Assembly: GCF_005281615.1 (NCBI RefSeq)
Contig: NZ_SZZM01000003.1
Coordinates: forward strand, 352,207-416,206
From: Rhodoligotrophos defluvii
Lineage (GTDB): Bacteria; Pseudomonadota; Alphaproteobacteria; Rhizobiales; Im1
Length of the DNA stretch: 64,000 nt
Reading direction: 5' to 3'
The notes beneath the pieces are model-generated. The model did not search any database. It was not told the DNA's origin and worked only from the letters and a program-made list of their open reading frames with translations. Below, piece by piece: positions 25,609 through 34,979 of this stretch (positions are counted from its first letter, which is position 1; each line of letters opens with the position of its first letter). Made by a program: the position numbers and the translations under genes.

Positions 25609-28044
25609 TTGATCCGTCGCGCCGAGGATAGGCTCGGGAGCGTGCGCCGGCTGCCGGTATGGCGCCGTGGCCTTTGCCTGTCCTGCGGCCTCGCCGCGCT
25701 GACAGCCATGTCTTCCATTGGTCATGCCCAGGTCGTCGGCGAGTCCTCGGTTCTCTCCAGTGATGCCACGGATGTGTCCCTCAATGGCCAGGTCGTCGGC
25801 GAGCCTCCGATCCTGTCCAACGACGTCACCGATGTGCGCAACCTGTTCGGGCGCGAGAATCAGATTTTCCTTGGCACAATGTCGCGCCGCGTGGGCCGCC
25901 CGGTGCGCCCCCAACTGCATGCGCTGCCCGAGGGCACGCCGGTGGAAGTGTTTCCGGACCGTATCCTCTATGACAGCAGAACGGGCATCGCGACCGCCCT
26001 GGGCAATGTGCGCCTGGTTTACGGCCCCTATGTGCTGAACGCTTCACGCGTCGTCTACGACCCCCGCCGCGACCGGCTGGAGGCCAATGGCAACGTGGTG
26101 TTCCGCGAGCCCGGCGGGAACGTGCTGATCGCCGACACGATCGAGCTGCGCAACCGGCTCCGCGAGGGCTTTGCCCGCTATCTCAAGCTCCTGTTAACCA
26201 ACAACGCAACAATCACGGCGGAATATGCCACCCGCCGCGAAGGCAACATCACCATCTACGAGCGCACCACCTACACCGCGTGCCAGACCTGTGTGATGCG
26301 CGACGGCAAGCCGGTGTGGCAGATCAAGGCGGCCGAATCGATCCACGACCAGGAAGAGCGGACGATTACCCACAAGGGCGCGTCCTTCGAGCTGTTCGGC
26401 TTCGAGATCGGACCCCTGCCCTTCGACATCTCCATGGCCGACCCGACGCTCGACCGCAAGTCGGGGTTCCTCACGCCGCGGTTCGTTTCGTCGTCCGACG
26501 TCGGCATCGGCATCGAGATTCCCTATTATTGGGCGCTGGCGCCGAATTACGACGTCACCTTCCTGCCGGTTCTCACCACCAAGCAGGGGCCACTCGCCCG
26601 CGCCCAGTGGCGCCACCGGCTGGCCAATGGCGAGTATTATATCGATGGCGCCGGCATCTATCAGCTGGACACCGACATACCCTCCCCCGGCGACCGCCAT
26701 TTCCGTGGCTTCATCCGCTCGGCCGGGCGCTTTCAGCTGAACCGCAACTGGCACTGGGGCTGGGATGGCACCGCCGTCAGCGACCAGACCTTCATGCGGC
26801 GCTACGACATCGACAACCGGACGGACCTCATCAGCCAGATCTACATAGAGGGGCTGGACGACCGCAACTTCTTCCGGGCCACCACCTACAACTTCCAGGG
26901 GCTGCTCAAGACCGACAAGAAGCGGTTCACGCCCTATCTCGTGCCGCAGATCCTGCACGACTACACGTTTGATCGACCGGTATTCGGCGGTCAGCTCAGC
27001 CTCGACAACAATTTCTACAGCCTGCACCGGAAGGATCCGACCATCCCGTTCCCGACGGTGGACCAGGCGGAGGACGCCACCCGCCTGGTGAGCGAGCTGG
27101 AATGGAAGCGGCGGATGGTCTCCAATTTCGGTCTGGTGACCACCCCCTTCGCAACGATGCGCGCCGATGTCTTCCGGGTGCGCGACTTACCGAGCCCCGC
27201 GGTACCGTCCGGCCTGATCAAGGACGACACCACCGCGCGCCTGTTGCCGACCGCGGGATTGGATCTGCGCATGCCCTTCGTGCGGACGGACCGCTGGGTT
27301 CAGCACGTGTTCACGCCCATCGCGCAGATCATCACCGCGCCGAACGAGACGGACGTGGACGAGATTTCCAACGAAGATGCCATCACGCTCAATCTCGACC
27401 AGACCAACATCTTCCTGAGCGACCGCTTCACCGGCTATGACCGGTTCGAGGGTGGCACCCGCGCCAATGTCGGCTTCACCTATTCGCTGCTGTTCCCCAC
27501 TGGCGGCTTTGTGAAGGCGACGCTCGGCCAGAGCTTTCATCTCGCCGGCCGCAACAGTTTTCAGCATGGCTCGGGGCTCGAAGGCTCGTCCTCCGACGTG
27601 ATCGCCGCCCTGCAGGTTCAGCCCAACCAGTATCTCACCGGTACCTATCTGGCACGGTTCGACGACGAGAGCATGGAACTGAACGCGCAGGAGATCGGTA
27701 TCGCCGCAACCATCGATCGCCTCACTGCCGCCGTAAACTATTCCGATGTTGCCGCAGCCCCTATCTATGGCCGGCCGGACGATGTGGAGCAGATCTGGAC
27801 GGCAGGATCGCTGAGGCTGTGGGAAAACTGGCGCATTTTCGGCGGTTTCCGCTATGATCTTGCCGTGGACCGGCAGATTCGCAACGTCATCGGCATCGGG
27901 TGGGATTGCGATTGCATGTCGGTGAGCCTCGCTTATGCGGAAGACTTCACCCGCGACCGCGATGTCGATCAGGAGCGATCGATCATCTTGTCGGTATCGT
28001 TCCGCACCCTGGGGGCGGCGAGAGCGAGCTTTGGGGTTGACTAG
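25609..28044 (+). CDS. lptD: LPS-assembly protein LptD
   Basis: LptD is the outer-membrane barrel that, with LptE, inserts lipopolysaccharide into the outer leaflet. The 811-residue protein has a signal peptide ending GHA near residue 40, a periplasmic OstA/LptA-like jelly roll (about 105-215; NASRVVYDPRRDRLEANGNV), then the barrel domain. The CQTC and CDC pairs could form the disulfides LptD needs. The start is uncertain: TTG 25609 is listed, with AAAGG a few bases before it; GTG 25642 would still keep the signal peptide. A duplicated 20-residue unit lies just after the signal peptide. surA and pdxA-rsmA follow on the same strand, the usual order, but lptF and lptG are absent upstream. Confidence 0.93.
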   Translation: MIRRAEDRLGSVRRLPVWRRGLCLSCGLAALTAMSSIGHAQVVGESSVLSSDATDVSLNGQVVGEPPILSNDVTDVRNLFGRENQIFLGTMSRRVGRPVRPQLHALPEGTPVEVFPDRILYDSRTGIATALGNVRLVYGPYVLNASRVVYDPRRDRLEANGNVVFREPGGNVLIADTIELRNRLREGFARYLKLLLTNNATITAEYATRREGNITIYERTTYTACQTCVMRDGKPVWQIKAAESIHDQEERTITHKGASFELFGFEIGPLPFDISMADPTLDRKSGFLTPRFVSSSDVGIGIEIPYYWALAPNYDVTFLPVLTTKQGPLARAQWRHRLANGEYYIDGAGIYQLDTDIPSPGDRHFRGFIRSAGRFQLNRNWHWGWDGTAVSDQTFMRRYDIDNRTDLISQIYIEGLDDRNFFRATTYNFQGLLKTDKKRFTPYLVPQILHDYTFDRPVFGGQLSLDNNFYSLHRKDPTIPFPTVDQAEDATRLVSELEWKRRMVSNFGLVTTPFATMRADVFRVRDLPSPAVPSGLIKDDTTARLLPTAGLDLRMPFVRTDRWVQHVFTPIAQIITAPNETDVDEISNEDAITLNLDQTNIFLSDRFTGYDRFEGGTRANVGFTYSLLFPTGGFVKATLGQSFHLAGRNSFQHGSGLEGSSSDVIAALQVQPNQYLTGTYLARFDDESMELNAQEIGIAATIDRLTAAVNYSDVAAAPIYGRPDDVEQIWTAGSLRLWENWRIFGGFRYDLAVDRQIRNVIGIGWDCDCMSVSLAYAEDFTRDRDVDQERSIILSVSFRTLGAARASFGVD
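25729..25848 (+). repeat. 60-bp tandem duplication inside lptD
   Basis: Two 60-base units, 25729-25788 and 25789-25848, start with the same 15 bases (CAGGTCGTCGGCGAG) and encode QVVGExxxLSxDxTDV twice. The period is exactly 60 bp, so the reading frame is kept. The units have diverged in the second half, so the event is not recent. Confidence 0.8.
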
Positions 28045-28086
28045 GGCCGTCCCCGAATTGCAGGCGAAGGCCAGTCTGGATCAGTA

Positions 28087-29097
28087 ATGAAGAGTGGTAT
28101 GCACGATCGCATTTTCAGCACCCGGGTGATTGCCCGAGCCCTCCGGGCTGCCGCGGCGATTCTGATGGTTCTGTTCAGCCTCGCCCTGCTGTCCGTTGAC
28201 GGATACGCGCAGCAGGCGGTGGTGGTGACGGTGAATGATCGCCCGATCACCAACTATGATATCGAGCAGCGGATGCGCATGAACGAGATCATCGGCTTCC
28301 AGTCGAAGGCGTCCGGGCAGACCGCGCGCCGGGAGGTTCTGGAAGAGCTGATCGACGAAGTGCTGAAGGTGCAGGAGGCCAAGCGCCTCAAGGTCAATGT
28401 TAGCCCGCAGGACGTGGAAGAGACGCTCAAGGGCATGGCGAGCCGCGCGGGGTCATCGGTCGACGCGTGGGCCGCTCAGCTCAAGAAGCACCGCATCGAT
28501 CTCAGCACCCTGAAGCGGCGGATCGAGGCCAATCTGGCCTGGAACCGGCTCATCGCAGCCCGTTACAACATCAACACCAATATCGAATCCGCCCTGGTCG
28601 AGCAGCGGCTGAAGGCAATCAGGTCGGACCCGGCCCGCAAGCCGCGCACCATCTATCTCCTGCAGGAGATCCGGATGCCCATCGACGCCATGGGTGGTGC
28701 AGGTGAGGAGCAGCTGCTCTATGCCCGTTTCCTTGAGGCCCAGCAGGTGGTCCAGCGATACAAGGGGTGCGACAGCGTGCGGGAAGCGACGCGCGGCGTG
28801 TTCAACGTCCAGGTCCGCCCCACCGTGCCGGTGCCGCCTGAGAGTCTGCCGCCCCAGCTCAAGGAAGCGTTGGACAAAGTGGGCGTGAACAAGATCCTCG
28901 GCCCGAGCCGCGCGAAGGAAGGCATCCAGCTGATCGGCTTCTGCGGAAAGCAGACGGTCGCGCCGCCCGAGGTCACCCGCGAGCAGGTCGAGAACATGCT
29001 GCTCAGCGAGCGCGTCGGCCTCTACACCGAGCGGTATATTCGCGAGCTGAGGCGGACCGCCTTCATCGACTACAAGGACCCAGCCTATAGTCAATGA
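28087..29097 (+). CDS. surA: SurA-type periplasmic chaperone/peptidylprolyl isomerase
   Basis: SurA escorts unfolded outer-membrane proteins, including LptD, through the periplasm. The 336-residue chain has a signal peptide of about 40 residues (ending GYAQQ) and the SurA N-terminal domain (VVVTVNDRPITNYDIEQRM, then LEELIDEVLKVQEAKR). A parvulin-like region follows and is divergent: the usual parvulin catalytic motifs are not clear, so isomerase activity is uncertain. The C-terminal helix (EQVENMLLSERV, then YIRELRRTAFIDY) is present. It lies 42 bp after lptD and overlaps pdxA by four bases, as in the classical lptD-surA-pdxA-rsmA operon. Confidence 0.9.
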   Translation: MKSGMHDRIFSTRVIARALRAAAAILMVLFSLALLSVDGYAQQAVVVTVNDRPITNYDIEQRMRMNEIIGFQSKASGQTARREVLEELIDEVLKVQEAKRLKVNVSPQDVEETLKGMASRAGSSVDAWAAQLKKHRIDLSTLKRRIEANLAWNRLIAARYNINTNIESALVEQRLKAIRSDPARKPRTIYLLQEIRMPIDAMGGAGEEQLLYARFLEAQQVVQRYKGCDSVREATRGVFNVQVRPTVPVPPESLPPQLKEALDKVGVNKILGPSRAKEGIQLIGFCGKQTVAPPEVTREQVENMLLSERVGLYTERYIRELRRTAFIDYKDPAYSQ

Positions 29098-30185
29098 ACG
29101 CGAGCACGGACGAGACGGCAAGCGCAATCAGGTCCCTACGCCCTTCCGTTCTGGCACTGACCATCGGCGAGCCGGCTGGCATTGGTCCGGACATTGCCCT
29201 CATGGCGTGGCAGCGGCGCGTGCTCGGCCGTTTCGCACCATTCGTCCTGTTGGGCCAGAGCGCCATTCTTGCCGATCGCGCTGCGGCGCTGGGCATCGAC
29301 GTGCCGCTGCAGGAGGTGGCAAACCCGGGCGATGCTGCCGAGATTTTCGCGGAAGCGCTGCCCGTGCTGCCGGTGGGGACGGAGGTCGGCGTCATTCCCG
29401 GCCAGCCCGCGGCCAGTGCGGCCGACTTGGTCATCGCGGCCATCCGTCAGGCGGTGGACCTGACGCTTGCCGGCGAGACCGCCGCGGTGGTGACCAACCC
29501 GATCGCCAAACATGTGCTCTATGAAGCGGGTTTCGCCCATCCCGGACACACGGAGTTTCTGGAGGCGCTTGCCCGCGAGCATGGCTATGAGGCGCGCAGC
29601 GTGATGATGCTCACGGCGGGCAGCCTGCGCACGGTTCCGCTGACCATTCACATTCCGCTGAGGGACGTGCCGCAGCGCCTGTCGCAGAGCCTGATCGTCG
29701 AACAGGCGCGGATCGTCGCCCGGGATCTCCAGCGCTGGTTCGGGCTCGAGCATCCGCGCATCGCGGTCTGCGGGCTCAATCCCCATGCGGGCGAGCACGG
29801 CACCATCGGGTCGGAAGAGATGGAAACCATCGCACCGGCTGTCGAAGCGCTGCGTAGCGAGGGGCTGGACGTGAAGGGTCCGCTTTCCGCCGACACCCTG
29901 TTTCACGAGGAGGCGCGGGCGGGATATGACGTGGTGCTCGGCATGTATCACGATCAGGCGCTGATCCCGGTGAAGATGCTGGGCTTCCATGAAGGCGTGA
30001 ACTGCACGTTCGGCCTGCCTTTCATCCGCACGTCGCCCGACCATGGCACCGCCTTCTCCTTGGCCGGCAGCGGCCGGGCCAATCCGGCGAGCCTGATTGC
30101 GGCGCTGTCGCTGGCCACGCAGATGGCAAGCCAGGATGCTCGGCCCGATGCGGCGGGTCACGACAAGAGCTCTGCAACCGCGTGA
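29094..30185 (+). CDS. pdxA: 4-hydroxythreonine-4-phosphate dehydrogenase
   Basis: PdxA oxidises 4-phosphohydroxy-L-threonine in the DXP-dependent pyridoxal phosphate pathway. The 363-residue length is usual. Motifs seen are [14 protein letters not shown] near the start, [10 protein letters not shown], the metal-ligand [25 protein letters not shown] and the closing [16 protein letters not shown]. The ATG at 29094 overlaps the surA stop by four bases; its own stop overlaps the rsmA GTG start by four bases. The end ([18 protein letters not shown]) is a short disordered extension. Confidence 0.96.
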   Translation: MNASTDETASAIRSLRPSVLALTIGEPAGIGPDIALMAWQRRVLGRFAPFVLLGQSAILADRAAALGIDVPLQEVANPGDAAEIFAEALPVLPVGTEVGVIPGQPAASAADLVIAAIRQAVDLTLAGETAAVVTNPIAKHVLYEAGFAHPGHTEFLEALAREHGYEARSVMMLTAGSLRTVPLTIHIPLRDVPQRLSQSLIVEQARIVARDLQRWFGLEHPRIAVCGLNPHAGEHGTIGSEEMETIAPAVEALRSEGLDVKGPLSADTLFHEEARAGYDVVLGMYHDQALIPVKMLGFHEGVNCTFGLPFIRTSPDHGTAFSLAGSGRANPASLIAALSLATQMASQDARPDAAGHDKSSATA

Positions 30186-31045
30186 CCCTCGCCGGCGCAA
30201 CTTCGCTCGACCGGTTGCCGCCTTTGCGCGAGGTGATCGCCCGCTATGGGCTTGCGGCACGCAAGAGCCTCGGACAGAACTTCCTGCTCGACCTCAACCT
30301 GACACGGCGGATCGCCCGGGCGGCGGGCCCGCTTCCCGGGCATGTGATCATCGAGGTGGGCCCCGGCCCTGGCGGGCTTACCCGCGCGCTGCTGCTGGAG
30401 GGGGCGGACGAGGTGATCGCGATCGAGCGGGACGAGCGCTGCCTGCCCGCCCTCGAAGAGATCGCATCCGCGGCCGGCGGCCGGCTCGTCATCGTTCACG
30501 GCGATGCGCTGGCGGTCGACTTGACCGCTTATCTAGCGGGCCGGCCCGCCAAGATCGTGGCCAACCTGCCCTATAATGTGGCAACACCCCTGCTGGTGGG
30601 CTGGCTGCAGGCGGACCCGTGGCCGCCCTGGTATTCATCCATGACTCTGATGTTCCAGCGCGAGGTGGCCGAGCGGATCGTGGCCCGGCCTGCCACCAAG
30701 GCTTACGGCCGCCTGGCGGTGCTGGCCCAGTGGCGCACGGAGCCGCGCATCCTGTTCGACATCTCGCCGCGCGCTTTCACGCCGCCGCCCAAGGTCACCT
30801 CCAGCGTGGTGCAGTTTACGCCGCGGGCTCGGCCCGATCCCTGTGATGTGCATCTGCTGGAGCAAGTGGTGGCCGCAGCCTTCGGCCAACGCCGGAAGAT
30901 GCTGCGGTCGAGCCTTCAGGCGCTTTCGCTCGACCCCCTGCCCCTGCTCGCGGCGGTCGGGATCGAGCCGACACGCCGGGCGGAGCAGCTTTCGGTCGCG
31001 CAGTTCTGCGCCTTGGCGCGGACCCTCACCGACGATCGGGCATGA
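30182..31045 (+). CDS. rsmA: 16S rRNA (adenine1518/1519-N6)-dimethyltransferase
   Basis: RsmA (KsgA) dimethylates two adenosines in helix 45 of 16S rRNA, a late step of 30S maturation. The 287 residues show [10 protein letters not shown], the SAM motif [14 protein letters not shown], the IERDERC acidic motif and the catalytic [11 protein letters not shown]. The C-terminal RNA-contact helix ([12 protein letters not shown]) is present. The GTG start at 30182 overlaps the pdxA stop (GTGA), giving translational coupling. gmk, which often follows, is replaced here by an alcohol dehydrogenase gene. Confidence 0.96.
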   Translation: MTLAGATSLDRLPPLREVIARYGLAARKSLGQNFLLDLNLTRRIARAAGPLPGHVIIEVGPGPGGLTRALLLEGADEVIAIERDERCLPALEEIASAAGGRLVIVHGDALAVDLTAYLAGRPAKIVANLPYNVATPLLVGWLQADPWPPWYSSMTLMFQREVAERIVARPATKAYGRLAVLAQWRTEPRILFDISPRAFTPPPKVTSSVVQFTPRARPDPCDVHLLEQVVAAAFGQRRKMLRSSLQALSLDPLPLLAAVGIEPTRRAEQLSVAQFCALARTLTDDRA

Positions 31046-31111
31046 CTGCATTTGGGGCTTCGCCGCGGCGGGCTGGCCGTATAGGAATAGGCGGAAACCA
31101 TGGAGGACCCT

Positions 31112-32173
31112 ATGAAGCGGCAGTCGCTCGTCGCCTATGGCGAACCGTTGCAATCAACCGAGATCGAAACCCCCGAGCCGACCGGAACCGAGGTGCTGGT
31201 GCGGGTCACCCATTGTGGCGTCTGTCACAGCGACCTGCACCTGCACGAGGGTTATTTCGACCTGGGCGACGGCAAGCAGCTGGATGTACGGGCAACGCGC
31301 AGCCTGCCCTTCACCTTCGGGCACGAAATTGCCGGCGAGGTGGTGGCGCTTGGCCCCGAGGCCGGGCCGGAGGCGGCGACCGGCGTCGAGATCGGCTCGC
31401 GCTATGCGGTCTATCCGTGGATCGGCTGCGGCAATTGCAGCCGCTGCCACCGTGGCGACGAGCATTTGTGCGAGGTGCAGCGGCATATCGGCATCTATGT
31501 GGATGGCGGCTATGCCACCCATGTGATGGTGCCGCACCCGCGCTACCTCATCGACATCACCGGCATCGATCCGATGCTGGCGGGCAGCTACATGTGCTCG
31601 GGCCTCACCACCTATTCGGCGCTAAAAAAGACGGGCGCCTATCTCAATGACGGGCCCCTGCTCATCCTCGGCATGGGCGGGCTCGGCATGATGGGCCTGC
31701 AATTCGCCCGCGCCATGACGGACCAGCCCATCGTGGCTGCGGATATCTCGCCGCAGAAGCGGCAGGCGGCGCTCGACCTCGGGGCGACGATGGCGGTCGA
31801 CCCCACCGACAAGGAAGCGCGCAAGGCCATTTTCGCGCAAGTGGGCAAGATCTCGGCGGTGACCGATTATGTGGGCACGCCCGAGACCATCAATTTCGCC
31901 CAGAGCGTGGTGACGCGCGGCTCGGTGATCGTGGTGGCCGGGCTGATGGGCGGGCGGTTCTCCATGTCATCGGCCATGTTCGGCATCAAGGCCATGAGCC
32001 TGATGGGCACCTATGCGGGCTCGCTGACCGAGGCGCGGGACATGATTGAGATGGTCCGCAACGGCCGCATCGCCAAGATCCCGGTAGACCCGCGGCCGCT
32101 TGCGGCAGCCAATCAGGCTCTGGAGGACCTGCGCGACGGCCGCGTCACCGGACGCGTGGTGCTCACCCCTTGA
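31112..32173 (+). CDS. zinc-dependent alcohol dehydrogenase
   Basis: This is a 353-residue medium-chain NAD(P)-dependent dehydrogenase. Catalytic zinc ligands are Cys35 in THCGVCHSDLH and the histidine in FGHEIAGEVV. The structural zinc cysteines lie in CGNCSRCHRGDEHLC. The nucleotide-binding motif is GMGGLGMMGLQFA. The preferred ATG at 31112 has GGAGG five bases upstream; an ATG at 31100 (MEDPMKRQ) is the alternative. The substrate cannot be read. The gene starts 66 bp after rsmA on the same strand and converges on the acyl-CoA ligase. It may be an independent gene rather than part of the rsmA operon. Confidence 0.9.
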   Translation: MKRQSLVAYGEPLQSTEIETPEPTGTEVLVRVTHCGVCHSDLHLHEGYFDLGDGKQLDVRATRSLPFTFGHEIAGEVVALGPEAGPEAATGVEIGSRYAVYPWIGCGNCSRCHRGDEHLCEVQRHIGIYVDGGYATHVMVPHPRYLIDITGIDPMLAGSYMCSGLTTYSALKKTGAYLNDGPLLILGMGGLGMMGLQFARAMTDQPIVAADISPQKRQAALDLGATMAVDPTDKEARKAIFAQVGKISAVTDYVGTPETINFAQSVVTRGSVIVVAGLMGGRFSMSSAMFGIKAMSLMGTYAGSLTEARDMIEMVRNGRIAKIPVDPRPLAAANQALEDLRDGRVTGRVVLTP

Positions 32174-32194
32174 CCGGACCCACGCAGCGCCAGC

Positions 32195-33718
32195 CTATTG
32201 CGCCGCCGTGGAGAGCACCCGGCGGTCCTGCTCGCGCAGCTCGGTCTTGAGGATCTTGCCGTAGTTGTTCTTCGGCAGCGCGTCCACGAACACATAGTGC
32301 TTGGGCCGCTTGAACCGCGCCATGTGCGCGATGCAGAACGCATCGAGCGCCTCTGGCGCGGCGTCCCCCACCACATAGGCCACCACGACCTCGCCCCATT
32401 CCGTGTCCGGCCGGCCGATGACGGATACCTCGCGCACGGCCGGATGTCGGAGCAGCACCTCCTCCACCTCGCGCGGATAGATATTGGTGCCGCCGGAGAT
32501 GATCAGGTCCTTGGAGCGGTCCTTGAGCGTGAGATAGCCGTCCGCGTCGTAAGAGCCCATATCGCCGGTCATCAGCCAGCCGTCACGGATCGTTTTGGCG
32601 GTCGCTTCCGGGTTGTCCCAGTAGCCGGCCATGACGATCGCCCCGCGGCAGGCGATCTCGCCGGTCTCGCCCACCACGCAAGGGCGCCCGTCCCCGTCGA
32701 CTGTGCGCACCTCCAGGCAGGCGAAGGGCACGCCCACCGAGGCCAGGCGCTCGAGCCAGCGCGGATGCGCGCTGTCAGCGATCACCTGCTTCGACAAGGT
32801 GGTGATGGTCATCGGGCATTCGCCCTGGCCGAAGATCTGGGCAAGGCGCGGACCGAACCGCTCGAAGGCGGCTTTGGCATCGGCCACATACATCGGCCCG
32901 CCACCATAGGTTATGGTGCGCAGCGCGGCCGCATCGCAATCGGCCTTGTGCGCCACCAGGCGCTTCACCATGGTGGGGGCGGCGAACATCGACATGCGCC
33001 GCCAGTGCTGCGCCAGGGCGAAGATCTCGTCCGGCTCGAACGCGCCGCTTTCCGGCACCACATTCACCCCGCCGCGCATGACATGGGGCAGGATATACAT
33101 GCCCGAGCCATGGCTCATGGGCGCTGCATGGAGAATGGTATCGCCCGGCGCGGTCGGATCCACCTCCGCAAGATAGGAATGGGCCATGATCGAAAGATTG
33201 CCATGGGTCAGCATCGCGCCCTTCGGCCGCCCGGTGGTACCGGAGGTGTAGAACAGCCAGGCGAGGTCATTATCGCGGCGGTAGATGGTGCTGATCGGCT
33301 CGGCACTGAGCAGCTTCGCGTAATCGGCGCCGCCGATCGTCACCAGCCGCTCGATGCCCGCCGGCGCGTAAGGCGCTACCGTGTCGCGTAAGCCATCGGA
33401 CACGAAAGCCGAGCGGGCGCCTGACTGTTCCAGGATATAGCCGAATTCGCTGCCATGAAGCTTGGCATTGCAAGGAACCGCGACGAGCCCGGCCGCCCAG
33501 ATGCCATAGAGGATTTCGACATATTCCGGACAGTTCTTGGCGACCACCGCCACCCGGTCGCCCTCGGCGAAGCCGCAGTCCTTCCGCAGCGCTCCGGCGA
33601 TCCCTGCTGCGCGCCCGGCCAACTCGCCATAGGTGAAATGCGCCCGCGTGCCGAAGCCGACTGCGGTGCGGTTCGGATCGGCCCGGCCCATGCGTTCAAG
33701 CCACAGCGCGATATTCAT
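32195..33718 (-). CDS. acyl-CoA synthetase (AMP-forming)
   Basis: This is a 507-residue ANL-superfamily enzyme that activates a carboxylic acid to its CoA thioester via an adenylate. Motifs visible are the P-loop YTSGTTGRPKGAML, FGQGECPMTI (A5), DGWLMTGDMG (A7), the hinge KDRSKDLIISGG, and the A10 lysine in NNYGKILK. The fatty- or aromatic-acid substrate is unknown. The ATG at 33718 is preferred, as the upstream in-frame sequence overlaps the cupin gene. It is last in the iclR-hyuAB-liv-cupin operon, so it probably activates the acid product of the HyuAB reaction or of its substrate (inference). Confidence 0.9.
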   Translation of the reverse strand: MNIALWLERMGRADPNRTAVGFGTRAHFTYGELAGRAAGIAGALRKDCGFAEGDRVAVVAKNCPEYVEILYGIWAAGLVAVPCNAKLHGSEFGYILEQSGARSAFVSDGLRDTVAPYAPAGIERLVTIGGADYAKLLSAEPISTIYRRDNDLAWLFYTSGTTGRPKGAMLTHGNLSIMAHSYLAEVDPTAPGDTILHAAPMSHGSGMYILPHVMRGGVNVVPESGAFEPDEIFALAQHWRRMSMFAAPTMVKRLVAHKADCDAAALRTITYGGGPMYVADAKAAFERFGPRLAQIFGQGECPMTITTLSKQVIADSAHPRWLERLASVGVPFACLEVRTVDGDGRPCVVGETGEIACRGAIVMAGYWDNPEATAKTIRDGWLMTGDMGSYDADGYLTLKDRSKDLIISGGTNIYPREVEEVLLRHPAVREVSVIGRPDTEWGEVVVAYVVGDAAPEALDAFCIAHMARFKRPKHYVFVDALPKNNYGKILKTELREQDRRVLSTAAQ

Positions 33719-33753
33719 GAGCGTTCCCTCGTCCTGATCTTCTGTCCGGAAGA

Positions 33754-34086
33754 TCAAGTATATTCCGGGCGCTTCGGCGTAAAGACATCGAGGTTCAACA
33801 CCGGCTCGTCGCCGATCACCTCGCCCCAATGGGTCACATTCGGCGGAACGACCAGGAGGCAGCCCGGCCCCATCACATGCGCCTTCTCGCCCACGAAGAA
33901 CTTGATGCGGCCCTGCAGGATATAAGCGATCTGCTCGTTGGGATGGCTGTGCGGCTTCGGCTCGTGCCCCGGCATCAGCTTGTGCAGGGTCACCGTTGCG
34001 CCCTCCCCGTGGAACACCTTGCGCTCCACCCCATCGCGAACCGGCGTCCAGGGAATGGCATTCCAGTCGATCGTGTGGAGATCCAT
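33754..34086 (-). CDS. small cupin-domain protein
   Basis: This is a single-domain cupin of 110 residues. The metal-site motif 1 is seen as HPNEQIAYILQGRIKFF and motif 2 as CLLVVPPNVTHW. Metal ligands His47, His49, Glu53 (in PHSHPNEQ) and the later histidine before Trp fit a metal-binding cupin. It may act as a small dioxygenase, isomerase or binding protein; no substrate is identifiable. It lies 14 bp after livH and 35 bp before the ligase gene, within the operon. Confidence 0.85.
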   Translation of the reverse strand: MDLHTIDWNAIPWTPVRDGVERKVFHGEGATVTLHKLMPGHEPKPHSHPNEQIAYILQGRIKFFVGEKAHVMGPGCLLVVPPNVTHWGEVIGDEPVLNLDVFTPKRPEYT

Positions 34087-34100
34087 GGGACAAAGCTCCT

Positions 34101-34979
34101 TTATTTGGCGGCGCCCAAGAGCCCGCTGGGCCGGACGAACAGGAACAGCAGCAGCACCGTCAGCGCCGCCACATTCTTGAGCCCCGCATCCAGGAACACC
34201 ACGGCTATGGCCTGCGCCAGCCCCAGCATGATGCCGCCGAGAAAGGCGCCGAACGGACGGCCGAAACCGCCGACGATCGCGGCGATGAAGCCGGAAATAG
34301 CGAAGGGCACGCCCACGTTGAAGGCGGTGTATTGGGTCGGCGTGATCAGGATGCCGGCAATGGCACCGAGCGCCGCGCTCAGTGCAAAGGACAGGGCCAG
34401 CATGCGCGACACCGGAATGCCCTGCAGCATGGCCGCCTCCCGATTGATGGCGCAGGCGCGCATGGCCTTGCCCACCTTGGTCGATTTGAAGAAGGCGCCG
34501 AGCAGGGCGATGATCACCAGCGAGGCCCCCACGATCCAGAGGATCTGGTAGCCGATCGCCACCGTCCCGATGCGCAGGGGGGCCAGGTCGGTGAACACCG
34601 GCAGCGTCTTCGGCTGATCGCCCACCAGGATCAGGGTTGCGCGCTCGACCACGATCTGCGCCGCGAGCGTCGCCAGGATCATGACGAAAATGGTGGCGTT
34701 GCGGTCCCAGAGCGGCCGCACCACCACCCGCTCCAAAACCACGCCGGCCGCCGCGACAGACAGGGTGGCGAGAATGGCGGCGAGCAGCATCGGCACCCCC
34801 GCCGAGGCAAATAGCGTGTAGGTGACGATGCCGCCTAGCATCACGAAGGCGCCCTGGGCGAAGTTCACGATGCCGCTGGCGTTGTAGATGACGCAGAAGC
34901 CGATGCCGACGAGCCCATAGATGCAGCCGGTGGAAACGCCGCTGACCAGCGCCTGGGCAAGGAAGGTCCAGTCAGGCAT
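34101..34979 (-). CDS. branched-chain amino-acid-type ABC permease, LivH family
   Basis: This is a 292-residue inner-membrane permease of the LivH family with about eight hydrophobic segments. Features include GCIYGLVGIGFCVIYNASGIVNFAQGAFVMLGG at the start (a 33-residue family-typical stretch, shown here only by its ends GCIYGLVGIG and QGAFVMLGG). The cytoplasmic loop MRACAINREAAMLQGIPVSR contacts the ATPase. The start codon lies inside the end of the livG-like gene, overlapping by eight bases. It pairs with the LivM-like permease to form the translocation channel. Confidence 0.9.
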   Translation of the reverse strand: MPDWTFLAQALVSGVSTGCIYGLVGIGFCVIYNASGIVNFAQGAFVMLGGIVTYTLFASAGVPMLLAAILATLSVAAAGVVLERVVVRPLWDRNATIFVMILATLAAQIVVERATLILVGDQPKTLPVFTDLAPLRIGTVAIGYQILWIVGASLVIIALLGAFFKSTKVGKAMRACAINREAAMLQGIPVSRMLALSFALSAALGAIAGILITPTQYTAFNVGVPFAISGFIAAIVGGFGRPFGAFLGGIMLGLAQAIAVVFLDAGLKNVAALTVLLLFLFVRPSGLLGAAK

